A stretch of 64,000 nucleotides of DNA from Streptomyces sp. CBMA29 (GTDB lineage Bacteria; Actinomycetota; Actinomycetes; Streptomycetales; Streptomycetaceae). The translations under genes were made by a program, and so were the position numbers. The stretch lies in NCBI RefSeq assembly GCF_014596445.1, contig NZ_MECL01000096.1, forward strand, positions 1 to 64,000. Reading direction: 5' to 3'. This document shows, piece after piece, positions 28,194 through 36,916 of the stretch. Each line of letters opens with the position of its first letter. Within the stretch, counting starts at the first letter, position 1. Under the pieces are notes generated by a model. That model was not told the DNA's origin. It did no database searches and worked only from the letters and a program-made list of their open reading frames with translations.

Positions 28194-29248
28194 CGGGTCA
28201 GCTCCTTCAGCCGCTCGACCGCGCGGGGCCCGTCCGAACCGGCGTTCACGTTGACCCGAAAGTTGGTCACCCCCGCCGACCTGAAGGCGGCGAACCGGTC
28301 CTTCACGTAGGACGGCGGGCCGCAGACGGTCAGGGCCTGGACGAGTTCGTCCGACAACGCGGCGGCGGCTGCCTCCGGCCTGCGGTCGAGGTACAGCCTC
28401 TGGACCTGTTCGGCCTCCTGCCCGAAGCCGTAGCGGCGGATCAGGTCGTTGTAGAAGTTGGCACCGACCGCGCCCATGCCACCGATGTAGCGCGCGAGTG
28501 AGGGCCGCGCGCGGTCCCGCGCGGTGCGGATCGCTCCGTGGTCCTCCGAGGTGACTTCGACGTGGGCACCGACGGCGATCTCCAGCGGGGGAAGCAGCGG
28601 ATCGCGCCGCTGGGCTCCCTGGCGCAGATCCTCGCCCCACACGCGATCGGCGAGTTCGGGGATGAAGAGCGAGGGCAGCCAGCCCTCGGCTATCTCGGCG
28701 GTCAGCCGGACGTTGCGCGGGCCCAGTCCGGCCAGCCACACCGGGATGCGCGACCGTACCGGGTACGTCATCAGCTTGAGCGGTTTGCCCTGGCCGGTGC
28801 CCTTCCCGGCGTCGTACGGGACCGAGAAGGCCGTGCCCTGATGGACGTTCACCTCCCGGCGCCAGATCCGCCGGCAGATGTCCACGACCTCTCGGGTCCT
28901 GGTGAGCGGGCGGTCGAAGGGCAGGCCGTGCCACCCCTCCACGACCTGTGGCCCGGAAGTGCCGAGTCCGAGGTCGAAGCGGCCTCGGGAGAGTTCGTCG
29001 CAGGCGGCGGCCGTCTGGGCCAGTAGCGCGGGTGTGCGGCTGTAGACGTTCAGCACCGCGCTGCCCAGCCGCATCCGGGTGGTGGCGGCGGCGCAGAAGC
29101 CGAGCACGGAGGCCGCGTCCCGGCCGTACGCCTCGGGGACCCAGACCATGTCGGCGCCGGCCGCCTCCACGTCCTTGAGGTAGTCGCGGAGCGTGCCGGC
29201 GTCCGCGGTGAGATCTACGTTGACGGCGAGGGTGAGCGGGACGCTCAT
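28190..29248 (-). CDS. LLM-class (F420- or FMN-dependent) oxidoreductase
   Basis: A 352-residue luciferase-like barrel. The first strand is LTLAVNVDLTADAGTL, followed by WVPEAYGRDAAS, the family AALTTRMRLG-type region (CAAATTRMRLGSAVLN), RFDLGLGTSGPQVVEGWHG, and IPVWLAGLGPRNVRLTAEIA with a Gly-rich coenzyme loop. These features fit the F420-dependent branch; an FMN monooxygenase cannot be excluded. It may oxidise or reduce a ring or side chain of the operon's substrate. A strong AGGAGGA lies before the ATG. It overlaps the racemase gene downstream. Confidence 0.82.
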   Translation of the reverse strand: MSVPLTLAVNVDLTADAGTLRDYLKDVEAAGADMVWVPEAYGRDAASVLGFCAAATTRMRLGSAVLNVYSRTPALLAQTAAACDELSRGRFDLGLGTSGPQVVEGWHGLPFDRPLTRTREVVDICRRIWRREVNVHQGTAFSVPYDAGKGTGQGKPLKLMTYPVRSRIPVWLAGLGPRNVRLTAEIAEGWLPSLFIPELADRVWGEDLRQGAQRRDPLLPPLEIAVGAHVEVTSEDHGAIRTARDRARPSLARYIGGMGAVGANFYNDLIRRYGFGQEAEQVQRLYLDRRPEAAAAALSDELVQALTVCGPPSYVKDRFAAFRSAGVTNFRVNVNAGSDGPRAVERLKELTR

Positions 29249-29312
29249 GAGGGTCCTCCTTGCGCGGACGGGCACGAAGCGAGTACGGGCTGACGCGGGC
29301 GCGCCCCGGCGC

Positions 29313-30563
29313 TCACAGGTCGCCGCCCGGCGCGACCAGACGCTTGGCCAGCACGTCGCGATGGTGTGCCGGGTCGCCGAAGAGGTGGTTCGTGGCCCGT
29401 GCCCGCTTGAGGTAGAGGTGGGCGTCGTGCTCCCAGGTGAAGCCGATACCGCCGTGGATCTGGAGCATGCCGGACGCGCAGTCGGTGAGCGCGTCCGAGC
29501 AGAACGCCTTGGCCAGGCTCGCGGCCGTGCCCGTCGCGGGCGAACCGGACTCGACGGCGGCGATGAGGTGGTGCGCGACCGAGCGCGCGGACTCCACCTG
29601 GCCGAGCATGTCGGCGCACGTGTGCTTCACCGCCTGGTACGACCCGATGGGACGTCCGAACTGCACCCGTTGCTTGGCGTATTCGACGGCCATGTCGAGG
29701 CAGCGCTCGGCCGCCCCCACCTGACCGGCGCAGAGACACGCGAGACCGGTGAGGGCCGTCCGGTCCAGCGCGGCGGTCACGTCGGCGTGCGTGAGGTGCG
29801 CGGCCAGTCGGGGGGCGACGGCGTCGCGCAGGCGCAGGGAACCGACCGGCTGTGTGCGGTCCAGACAGTCCAGGGCCCGCGTCTCGACGCCGGAGGTGCC
29901 GGAGGTGCCGGAGGTGCCGGAGGTGCCGGAGGTGCCGGAGGTGCCGGAGGTGCCGGAGGTGCCGGAGGTGCCGGAGGTGCCGGAGGTGCCGGAGGTGCCG
30001 GAGGTGCCGGAGGTGCCGGGGTGGACGGGAAAGACGCCCAGCCCGTCCGGAGCCAGTGCGACCACCAGGACCAGGGAGGCCGACGGCAGGTCGGTGACGT
30101 ACCTGACCTCGCCGTCGAGGACCCAGGAACCGTCGGCCTGGTGGGCCCCGACCGCGACGTCCCCGGCCTCCCACCGCCCGTGCTCCCCCAGGTGCGCGAC
30201 GGTGGCGACGGTCGAGCCGTCGGCGATGCCCGGGAGGTACCGCCGTGCCGCCTCGTCGTCCAGGGCGGTCAGCAGGGTCGCCGCCAGGACGGCCGAGGAC
30301 AGGTACGGCGCCGCCACCACCCCCCGTCCCAACTCCTCGCAGACGAAGGCCGCCTCCGTGACGCCGGCGTCGGCGCCGCCGAGGGAACCGGGCACGAGCA
30401 GCCCGGCCGCTCCCATCCGGCACAGCCCGCGCCACGCCTCGGCGTCGAAGGGCGGTCCGCCCTCGACAGCGATGCGGCTGAGCGTGGTCGGCCAGGAGCG
30501 CTCCAGGTAGCGGCGTACCTCGGCACGGTAGGCCAGTTGCTCCGCCGTGGGTTCGAGCATCAT
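29313..30563 (-). CDS. Acyl-CoA dehydrogenase, probable non-catalytic beta subunit, with Gly-Thr-Ser repeat
   Basis: A 416-residue ACAD-fold protein of the small, divergent beta type seen in actinobacterial alpha2beta2 enzymes. Neither alternative catalytic Glu is present: the loop reads [10 protein letters not shown] and the end reads [17 protein letters not shown]-contact residues of the C-terminal half are kept ([41 protein letters not shown] in part). Residues 183-224 are 14 perfect Gly-Thr-Ser triplets from a 9-bp DNA repeat, between the middle and C-terminal domains. It probably pairs with the ACAD at 31513-32715, two genes away. The ATG overlaps the LLM stop (ATGA). Confidence 0.8.
   Translation of the reverse strand: MMLEPTAEQLAYRAEVRRYLERSWPTTLSRIAVEGGPPFDAEAWRGLCRMGAAGLLVPGSLGGADAGVTEAAFVCEELGRGVVAAPYLSSAVLAATLLTALDDEAARRYLPGIADGSTVATVAHLGEHGRWEAGDVAVGAHQADGSWVLDGEVRYVTDLPSASLVLVVALAPDGLGVFPVHPGTSGTSGTSGTSGTSGTSGTSGTSGTSGTSGTSGTSGTSGTSGVETRALDCLDRTQPVGSLRLRDAVAPRLAAHLTHADVTAALDRTALTGLACLCAGQVGAAERCLDMAVEYAKQRVQFGRPIGSYQAVKHTCADMLGQVESARSVAHHLIAAVESGSPATGTAASLAKAFCSDALTDCASGMLQIHGGIGFTWEHDAHLYLKRARATNHLFGDPAHHRDVLAKRLVAPGGDL
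29890..30019. repeat. 14-copy 9-bp minisatellite inside an ACAD gene
   Basis: The plus-strand unit CCGGAGGTG is repeated 14 times without a mismatch (29890-30015), with a partial copy to 30019. The unit is a multiple of three, so copy-number change keeps the frame and only alters the Gly-Thr-Ser linker length of the encoded ACAD. Confidence 0.95.
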
Positions 30564-31516
30564 GCGGCACCTGCCAGATCGAGGGCGACCGGCCTGAGGA
30601 GGTCCAGTTGCTCCAGGGCGTTCTCGAAGAGGATGGAGAGGAACAGCCCGTCGACGGCCGGGGCCAGGGCGCCGATCTGCTGGTGGCACTGCTCGGCGGT
30701 GCCCACGACGGCGAAGCGGTCGAGCAGGTACTCCTCGATGTCGGGCCGGTCCTCGAACAGCCCCGCCACCGGGCTGCGTCCGGAGGAGCCGTGCCACGCG
30801 AAGTCGTACGCCGCGTAGCGCTCGCGCAGAACCGCTTGGAACTCCTCCGGGACGTTCTTGCCCGCGAACGTGCCCGCGAAGTTGAACCGGGAGGCGCTGA
30901 TGGCGCGGGGGAGCATGCTCCGTCGCAGCGCGGGGACCTCGCTCCTGTCGCGGGCCACCGCGAGCCGTACCGAGCCCCACACCTCGACGGGGCCCGGACG
31001 ACCGGCCCCGGTGCGCGCCGCGCCTGCCCTCCGGCGCAGCGTGTCCATGGCGAGGAGATCGCGGCCCGTTCCCGCGATCAGCCCGTCCGCGACCCGGCCC
31101 GCCGCCTCCGCCGCGCGGGGGCCGGCGGCGGCGAACAGCAGGTACGTCCCCGGCACCTCCGCCCGCAGGTGTCCCAGCAGGTGCTCGACGTCGGCGAGCG
31201 GGGCGGGCATGAGGCCGAAGGTGCGGACGGCCGAGTCGCCCCGTCCCACGCCGACGCCGAATCTGCCGCCGTGGGACCTCAGCGCGCGGGCCGCCGACAT
31301 ATGGACCGACTCGTGGCGGGTCACCGGATTGGTCACGCTGGTCAGGACGGTCAGCCGGTCGGTGACGGCCAGCGCGTCGGTGCAGGCCGAGTACAGCTCG
31401 CCGTAGCGAGGGGAGTCTCCGACGCCCAGCCCCCACAGTCCGCTCAGTTCGGCCCGGCGGGCGACCTCGCGGGTCAGCGCCGGGCTGATCGGCAGCCAGT
31501 TGGCGCACAGCTTCAT
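30560..31516 (-). CDS. Second LLM-class oxidoreductase
   Basis: A 318-residue luciferase-like protein, shorter and more divergent than the one at 28190-29248. It begins MKLCANWLPISPALTREVAR, has LTVLTSVTNPVTRHESVHMSA and a RFGVGVGRGDSAVRTFGL strand, and GTYLLFAAAGPRAAEAAGRV for the cofactor phosphate. F420 dependence is probable but unproved. Its C-terminal third (VGTAEQCHQQIGALAP) follows the usual pattern of this class. It is flanked by overlapping ACAD genes on both sides, so it is strictly co-expressed with them. Confidence 0.8.
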   Translation of the reverse strand: MKLCANWLPISPALTREVARRAELSGLWGLGVGDSPRYGELYSACTDALAVTDRLTVLTSVTNPVTRHESVHMSAARALRSHGGRFGVGVGRGDSAVRTFGLMPAPLADVEHLLGHLRAEVPGTYLLFAAAGPRAAEAAGRVADGLIAGTGRDLLAMDTLRRRAGAARTGAGRPGPVEVWGSVRLAVARDRSEVPALRRSMLPRAISASRFNFAGTFAGKNVPEEFQAVLRERYAAYDFAWHGSSGRSPVAGLFEDRPDIEEYLLDRFAVVGTAEQCHQQIGALAPAVDGLFLSILFENALEQLDLLRPVALDLAGAA

Positions 31517-32715
31517 CCGGTGACCTCCCGCCAGGGCCGGTCACGGCTGGGGTCTGCCTCCCGCGGCAGACCGAGCGCCCGCTCGGCGACCTGGTTCCGC
31601 AGGATCTCCGAGGTGCCGCCGGCGATCGTCTTGGCCTGGACCCGCAGATACGCCCACACGTTGTACGCCGTCCACGCGTCCTGCGGCGTGCGGGCGACCG
31701 CCTCCATGCCGGCGAGGTCCACGAACAGGCGCTGAAGACGCTGGGTGTGTTCCGCCTGGAGGATCTTGTTGTAGGGGACGCCGCCACGGATCGGGCCCCG
31801 CCCCGCCGAGCGCTCCACCGCGCCGCGCAGATTGTTGAGTTCGACCACCCGGCTCTCCACGTACACCCGGACGAGTTCGTCCAGTTGTCCGGGACCGAGC
31901 CGCCCGCGGAAGTGGGCCAGGGCCTCGTCCAGTCCTCGGCCGACGACCGAGCCCGGCGGAGCCGCGCCCGCGCCGGAGCCCGCGGAGCGTTCAAAGGCCA
32001 GCACGGCACGGACGACGTCCCAGCCCGCTCCTACGTCGCCCAGCCGCAGGGAGTCGTCGACCACCACGTTCTGAAGCGTCACCTCGAAGAACTCGCAGTC
32101 ACCGGTGAGCTGCCGGATGGGGCTGATCGTGAGGCCGGGCGCGGACATGTCGACGCAGAAGGTGGTCAGGCCCGCGTGCTTCGTGACGGACGAATCGCTT
32201 CTGCACAGGGCCAGGCCCCACCGCGCGACATCGGCGCGGCTGGTCCAGATCTTCGTTCCGTCGAGGATCCAGTCGTTCCCCTCGCGCCTGGCGCGGGTGA
32301 GGACGGCCGCCAGGTCCGAGCCCGCCTCGGGTTCGCTGAAGAGCTGGCACCACAGATCGTCGTTGCGGGCGATCGGCGGCAGCAGCCTGTCGCGGGCCGC
32401 GTCCGTACCGAAGCGCAGGATCGCCGGGCCCACCCAGGCGGTGCCGATCGCGCTGGTGACGTTGCCGATCCGCAGGCGCCGCAGTTCCCCGCGCACCGCC
32501 ACCGCGTCGTCGGGGCCGAGCCCGCGTCCGCCGTAGGCGGCGGGCCACTCCGGGGTCAGCCAGCCGTCGGCGGCGATCAGCCGGACCACGGCGTCGCCGT
32601 CCGGTCCCGCGGCGCACCGGTCGAGTTCCCCGGTGTCCTGCTCAGCGGCGGCCCGAATCCACTCCGGCGGCAGGGCCTCCGCCAGGATCGAGCGGAAGGC
32701 GTCCAGCGCGGTCAC
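31513..32715 (-). CDS. Acyl-CoA dehydrogenase, probable catalytic alpha subunit
   Basis: A 400-residue ACAD. Typical elements are WPAAYGGRGLGPDDAVA, FSEPEAGSDLAAVLTRA for the flavin region and AGGTSEILRNQVAERALGLP at the end. The residue before GTSE is Gly, but RAVLAFERSAG supplies a Glu at the alternative active-site position used by alpha subunits of heterotetrameric mycobacterial FadE enzymes. The beta-like partner is probably the 29313-30563 product. GTG 32715 overlaps the upstream ACAD stop (GTGA) and its own stop overlaps the LLM gene. Confidence 0.87.
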   Translation of the reverse strand: MTALDAFRSILAEALPPEWIRAAAEQDTGELDRCAAGPDGDAVVRLIAADGWLTPEWPAAYGGRGLGPDDAVAVRGELRRLRIGNVTSAIGTAWVGPAILRFGTDAARDRLLPPIARNDDLWCQLFSEPEAGSDLAAVLTRARREGNDWILDGTKIWTSRADVARWGLALCRSDSSVTKHAGLTTFCVDMSAPGLTISPIRQLTGDCEFFEVTLQNVVVDDSLRLGDVGAGWDVVRAVLAFERSAGSGAGAAPPGSVVGRGLDEALAHFRGRLGPGQLDELVRVYVESRVVELNNLRGAVERSAGRGPIRGGVPYNKILQAEHTQRLQRLFVDLAGMEAVARTPQDAWTAYNVWAYLRVQAKTIAGGTSEILRNQVAERALGLPREADPSRDRPWREVTG

Positions 32716-34022
32716 CTGGCAGCCGCGTGCGACTGGGCCGCGCGCGGCACGACGGCCTGCACCCGCTCGCGCTGGCTGGTACGGCGGTCGAGGACGAGGC
32801 CGGCCAGGATGTTGCGCATCACCTCGGCGGTGCCGCCGCCGATCGCCAGTCCCCGGCCGTCCCGGAAGAGCCGTTCCACCTGCCACCGGCGGGAGTAGCC
32901 GCGGGCGCCGTGGAGCTGAATGGCCTCGTTGGTGACCCGCTGCACCATCTCGCTGGAGAAGAGCTTGGCCATCACGGTCTCCCGCTGGGGCGGGAAACCG
33001 TCGCCTGCCGCCCGCGCGGCACGCCAGGTCAGCATCCGGGAGATCTCCACGTCGAGCCCCATGTCGGCGATCTTCCACTGGAGGCCCTGAAAGTCGGCGA
33101 GCGGCCGGCCGAACTGCTGGCGGGCCTTCAGGTGGGCGATGCTCGCGTCGAGCGCGCCCTGGGCCAGACCGGTGCACATCGCGGCGTTGCCGCAGCGCTC
33201 CGGGTTGAACTGGTTGATGAGTACCTGCGCGCCGTGCTTGGAGTCCGTCTCGGGCACGATCAGCACGTCCGCCGGTTCGACCCGCACCCCGTCGAAGCGG
33301 TAGGCGCACTCGGCCACGCCGCGGATGCCCATTTTCGGATCAACCAGCGGCTCGGACATGCCGGGCGGCCGGCCCTCGACGAGCACCGCGCCGATTCCGC
33401 AGGGCCCGGTGGTGCCGGGCAGCCGACAGAAGACGATCATGATATCCGCCTCCCGGCCGCCGGTGATCCAGCTCTTGAGGCCGTGCAGCCGCCAGCCGTC
33501 CCCGTCGGGCCTGAGTTCGGCTCGCAGGTCCGTACCCGCCGTCCCGGCCCCCGGTTCGCTCATCGCGATGGCGAAGTGCCGCTCCCCGGAGGCGACTCCG
33601 GGCAGGACGCGCCGCCGCTGCTCTTCGGTGCCCAGGACGTGCACGGCACGCCAGGGCCCGTTGAGGAAGGGCTGCACCGCCATGGCGCTGGAGAGGCACG
33701 CGGTGGCCAGTTCCTCGACCACCAGGCAGCCGGTGAGCAGGCTCTGTCCGCCGCCGCCGTACTCGACGGGGATCGTCAGACCCAGCAGCCCCGCTTCCCT
33801 GGCGGCGTCCAGGGACCGCTGTGGGAACTCCTCCTTCTCGTCCCAGTGCTGTGCCCACGGGCGCAGTTCGGTGTCGGCCAGGGCACGGGCCCGCGCCCGG
33901 ATCTCGCGGTCCCGCTCGTCGAGGTCCGCCCAGGAGCCGTACGTGGGGTCGGCCGACCGCGCGTCGGGGGCCAGCGGCTCCCAGACGTCAGCGGAGTTGT
34001 CGAGGAACTGGTCGGGGTTCAC
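32712..34022 (-). CDS. Acyl-CoA dehydrogenase (long form)
   Basis: A 436-residue ACAD. It has IPVEYGGGGQSLLTG, AIAMSEPGAGTAGTDLRAE with an unusual Gly-Thr-Ala insertion in the flavin loop, GLKSWITGGREADIMIVF and a final GGGTAEVMRNILAGLVLDRR. A Glu in NQFNPERCGN is at the alternative catalytic position. The N-terminal 55 residues are longer than in most relatives. GTG 34022 sits in a GTGA overlap with the acyl-CoA ligase stop; the longer upstream frame is not needed. Confidence 0.87.
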   Translation of the reverse strand: MNPDQFLDNSADVWEPLAPDARSADPTYGSWADLDERDREIRARARALADTELRPWAQHWDEKEEFPQRSLDAAREAGLLGLTIPVEYGGGGQSLLTGCLVVEELATACLSSAMAVQPFLNGPWRAVHVLGTEEQRRRVLPGVASGERHFAIAMSEPGAGTAGTDLRAELRPDGDGWRLHGLKSWITGGREADIMIVFCRLPGTTGPCGIGAVLVEGRPPGMSEPLVDPKMGIRGVAECAYRFDGVRVEPADVLIVPETDSKHGAQVLINQFNPERCGNAAMCTGLAQGALDASIAHLKARQQFGRPLADFQGLQWKIADMGLDVEISRMLTWRAARAAGDGFPPQRETVMAKLFSSEMVQRVTNEAIQLHGARGYSRRWQVERLFRDGRGLAIGGGTAEVMRNILAGLVLDRRTSQRERVQAVVPRAAQSHAAAR

Positions 34023-35962
34023 GAAGGGACCACCCTTGCGTCGAGTGCGATGAGCCGTGCGTCCGTCTCCACGAGTGGGTTGCACTCCACGAGCGAGAGA
34101 TCGTGCCGCACTGCCAGGTCGGTGAGGCGGGCCGCGGTGGCGGCCAGCAGATCGGGTAGGTGGGCGTAACCGGCTCCCGCCCGTCCGAAGACGTCGGCGC
34201 GCAGCCGCGCGGCCAGCCAGGCGGCGGGCGCCGACGCGGGCAGGGTGACCGTGCGGCCCAGCAACTCCATATGGCCGCCGCCCAGGCCGGCCGCGACCAC
34301 GAGTCCCAGTCGCGGGTCGCGGCGGACCCCGACGAACAGTTCTGGCCCGGCGCGCACCTGCCGGGCCACGAGCAGTGACGGTGCCACCATGAGGAGTTCG
34401 CGGGCGGTGTCGTCGGCATCGGCCCGGTGCACGTCCAGGCGGACGGCGCCCCGCGCGGCCTTGTGCGCGAGCGTGGGCAGGTTGGCCTTGACCACGACCG
34501 GCCAGCCCAGCCGGGTACCGGCGGCGACCGCGCCGGCGACGTCCGTCACCTCCTCCCAGGGCGCGACGGGGATGCCCACCGCGTCGAGGAAGCGCATGCT
34601 GGCCGCGGTGTCCTCACCCCGGTACGCGTCCGCGCCGGCGGACGGCCCCGGTGCCGCCGCCGGGCCCGGCGGCGGGCCCGGCGGCGGTTCGGCACCCCCG
34701 GCGGTCAGCGCCCGAAGAACGCGGCACGCGGCCTCCAGGCTGGGCAGGACCGGATGGCCCGCACGTACGTACCGCGCCACCGTCGCGGCGTCGCCGTCGA
34801 GCAGGCCAAGCACCACCGGGACTCCCCGGTCGCCCGCGACCCACTCCGCCTGCTCGGCCCTGCCGATCACCAGGACCGCGTCGACCTCGCCGGACTCGAC
34901 AAGGGCCGCGCGCACGTCGGCGACCCGCTCTGTGTCGCCGATCACCTGCGCCGTGACATCCACCGGGTTGGCCGCGGAGGCGTAGGCGGGGAGCAGGGCT
35001 CCGAGACGCTCGCGCACGGAGTGCCCCAGCGGTGCGAGGCTCCGGCCGTGCGCGGCCAGGATGTCGGCCGCCACGACCCCGGCGCCTCCGGAGCCGGTGA
35101 TCACTCCGATCCGGTTCCCCCGCGCCGGGGGCAGCAGGCAGAGTCCGACCACGACTTCGACGAACTCACGGTCGCCGCTGACGACCACGGCGCCGTGCAT
35201 CGCGCAGAGTTCGGTGAGGACGCTGTGGTCGGGGCTGACCGCCGCGGTGTGGGAGCGCGCGGCTTCGGCGCCGGACTCGGACGCTCCGCCGAGGAGCACC
35301 ACGACCCGTACGTCCGCCGAGCGGGCGGTGGCGAGCATACGGTCGAAGGCCGGCCCGTCACGCACACCCTCCAGGTACATCGCCAACACGCGCGGGCGGT
35401 GGCTCTCGCTCGCGATGAGGTCACAGGCCATCTCGACGGCGGACAGGTCGTGCTCGTTGCCGGTCGCGATGAATCCGTCGCAGTCGACGCCGTGTTTCCT
35501 GGCCGCCCGCAGCAGCCGAGCGCCGAAGGCGCCGCTCTGGGAGAGCAGGACGACTCCGCTGCCGTGCCGGCAGTCGGTCATGTCGTCGAAGGCCTTGGCG
35601 AAGGTGAGCATCGTGCGGGTCGGCGCGTAGTGCAGCCCCACGGTGTTGGGCCCCAGGAGACGACCGCCGGGGTAGGCCAGGGGCCGGGTGCTGCCCGCTT
35701 CGTCGAAGCCCGAGGAGTAGACGACGACGTGGGCGGCGCGCCCGGACAGTTGGGCCAGGACGTCGGGCGTCGCGGCGGCGGGCACCGCGACCACGGCGAC
35801 GTCGACCTCGCCGGGAATGGCATCGGGGCGCCCGGCAGCCACGATCTCGCCCGGATAGCCCGAGTCCCGGAGGTGACGGACGGTCCGGGAGCCCAGGCCG
35901 GTCGGCTTCGACAGCGAGCCGATCACCGCGATGCGTTCGGGGTTCAGCAGGCGGCCGATCAT
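34019..35962 (-). CDS. NDP-forming acyl-CoA synthetase (CoA-binding plus ATP-grasp)
   Basis: A 647-residue fused acyl-CoA ligase of the acetate-CoA ligase (NDP-forming) type. Residues 1-130 form a CoA-binding Rossmann domain (ERIAVIGSLSKPTGLGSRTV). Residues 130-430 form the succinyl-CoA-ligase-like domain, with VVLLSQSGAFGARLLRAA and a phosphohistidine-type loop AARSHTAAV. After a Pro-rich linker, residues 470-647 form an ATP-grasp domain (WPVVVKANLPTLAHKAARG, LVECNPLV). Family reaction: acid + CoA + ATP to acyl-CoA + ADP + Pi. Placed after alcohol and aldehyde dehydrogenases, it would activate the acid they produce. It overlaps both neighbours by 4 bp. Confidence 0.87.
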   Translation of the reverse strand: MIGRLLNPERIAVIGSLSKPTGLGSRTVRHLRDSGYPGEIVAAGRPDAIPGEVDVAVVAVPAAATPDVLAQLSGRAAHVVVYSSGFDEAGSTRPLAYPGGRLLGPNTVGLHYAPTRTMLTFAKAFDDMTDCRHGSGVVLLSQSGAFGARLLRAARKHGVDCDGFIATGNEHDLSAVEMACDLIASESHRPRVLAMYLEGVRDGPAFDRMLATARSADVRVVVLLGGASESGAEAARSHTAAVSPDHSVLTELCAMHGAVVVSGDREFVEVVVGLCLLPPARGNRIGVITGSGGAGVVAADILAAHGRSLAPLGHSVRERLGALLPAYASAANPVDVTAQVIGDTERVADVRAALVESGEVDAVLVIGRAEQAEWVAGDRGVPVVLGLLDGDAATVARYVRAGHPVLPSLEAACRVLRALTAGGAEPPPGPPPGPAAAPGPSAGADAYRGEDTAASMRFLDAVGIPVAPWEEVTDVAGAVAAGTRLGWPVVVKANLPTLAHKAARGAVRLDVHRADADDTARELLMVAPSLLVARQVRAGPELFVGVRRDPRLGLVVAAGLGGGHMELLGRTVTLPASAPAAWLAARLRADVFGRAGAGYAHLPDLLAATAARLTDLAVRHDLSLVECNPLVETDARLIALDARVVPS

Positions 35963-36807
35963 CGGAGATCCGCCGGGATCTTCTGGTGCTTGGTGGTGCC
36001 CCAGCGCGGATTCTCCCGCGCCTTGAACGCGGCGATCCCGCGCAGCGTCTCGCCCAGGGTGCGGATCCAGTTGAGGGTGCGCCGTTCGTAGTTGTACGCC
36101 CGGACCCGGTCGTTCTCCTCCAGGAATTCGTACATCAGTGCCTTGGTGGCGCTGACCGTGACGGGAGAGCACCGGGTGGCGAGTTCGTGGGCCGCCGCCA
36201 CCGCCTCGGACAGCACCTGGTCCGAGGCGGTGCAGCGGGAGGCGAGGCCGAGCCGGTGCCCTTCGGTGCCGGAGACGGTGCGCCCGGTCAGCAGCAGGTC
36301 CATCGCGGCGGAGAAGCCGATGAGACGCGGCAGCAGCCAGGTGGAGTTGCGGTCGGGGATCACCCCGACGCGGTTGAAGGAGAAGGCGAGCCGGGCATTG
36401 TCGGCGACGAAGCGCAGGTCCCACTGCATCGCCCAGGTCAGGGCCACGCCGATGGCATCGCCGTTGATGGCGGCGATGATCGGGGTGCAGAGTTTCCAGG
36501 GCGCGTTCTCCGGCTCGGTGAGTGATTCGACGCCGTGGGCCGAGGTGTCGCGCCAGTCGACCTCGTCCAGGTCCGCGCCGACGCTGAAGTGTTCGCCGCG
36601 GCCGGTGACCACGATCGCCCGGATGTCGGCCACCCGGTCGAGCATGACGAGCGCGTCGCTCAGCTCCTTGCCCATCCGGGGGGTGTACGCGTTGCGGCGG
36701 GCGGGCCGGTCCAGGTGGATCACCGCGACGGGGCCGTCCACCGTGATCGTGATGTCGCGCGTGCCGTCTGTCGCGGCTGCGGTGTCGTCCTTCTCTGGTG
36801 AAGCCAC
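35959..36807 (-). CDS. Crotonase-family protein lacking both hydratase glutamates
   Basis: A 282-residue crotonase. RGEHFSVGADLDEVDW and INGDAIGVALTWAM give the oxyanion hole, and RVGVIPDRNSTWLLPRLIG the trimer region. The hydratase Glu positions read Thr (GVALTWAM) and Phe (AFSFNRVG), so the chemistry probably differs from simple hydration; the Asp in VIPDRNS could act instead. The C-terminus ends RWGTTKHQKIPADLR. GTG 36807 is chosen because AGGAGG and AGGA lie just upstream; the frame extends further but has repetitive Pro/Thr codons. A 109-nt gap separates it from the aldehyde dehydrogenase. Confidence 0.82.
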   Translation of the reverse strand: MASPEKDDTAAATDGTRDITITVDGPVAVIHLDRPARRNAYTPRMGKELSDALVMLDRVADIRAIVVTGRGEHFSVGADLDEVDWRDTSAHGVESLTEPENAPWKLCTPIIAAINGDAIGVALTWAMQWDLRFVADNARLAFSFNRVGVIPDRNSTWLLPRLIGFSAAMDLLLTGRTVSGTEGHRLGLASRCTASDQVLSEAVAAAHELATRCSPVTVSATKALMYEFLEENDRVRAYNYERRTLNWIRTLGETLRGIAAFKARENPRWGTTKHQKIPADLR

Positions 36808-36916
36808 TTTTTCCTGCCTCCTGAACGGGAACCGAGGTGCGGGTGTCGGAAAGCGGGTCGGCGTGCTCGGAGCACGGGACCCGGAACCGGGTGCGGGCGT
36901 GGGCGTCGCCACCGGA

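Noticed and set aside
29890..30019. Possible CRISPR array
   Set aside because: Units are 9 bp with no spacers and lie inside a coding frame; it is a minisatellite.
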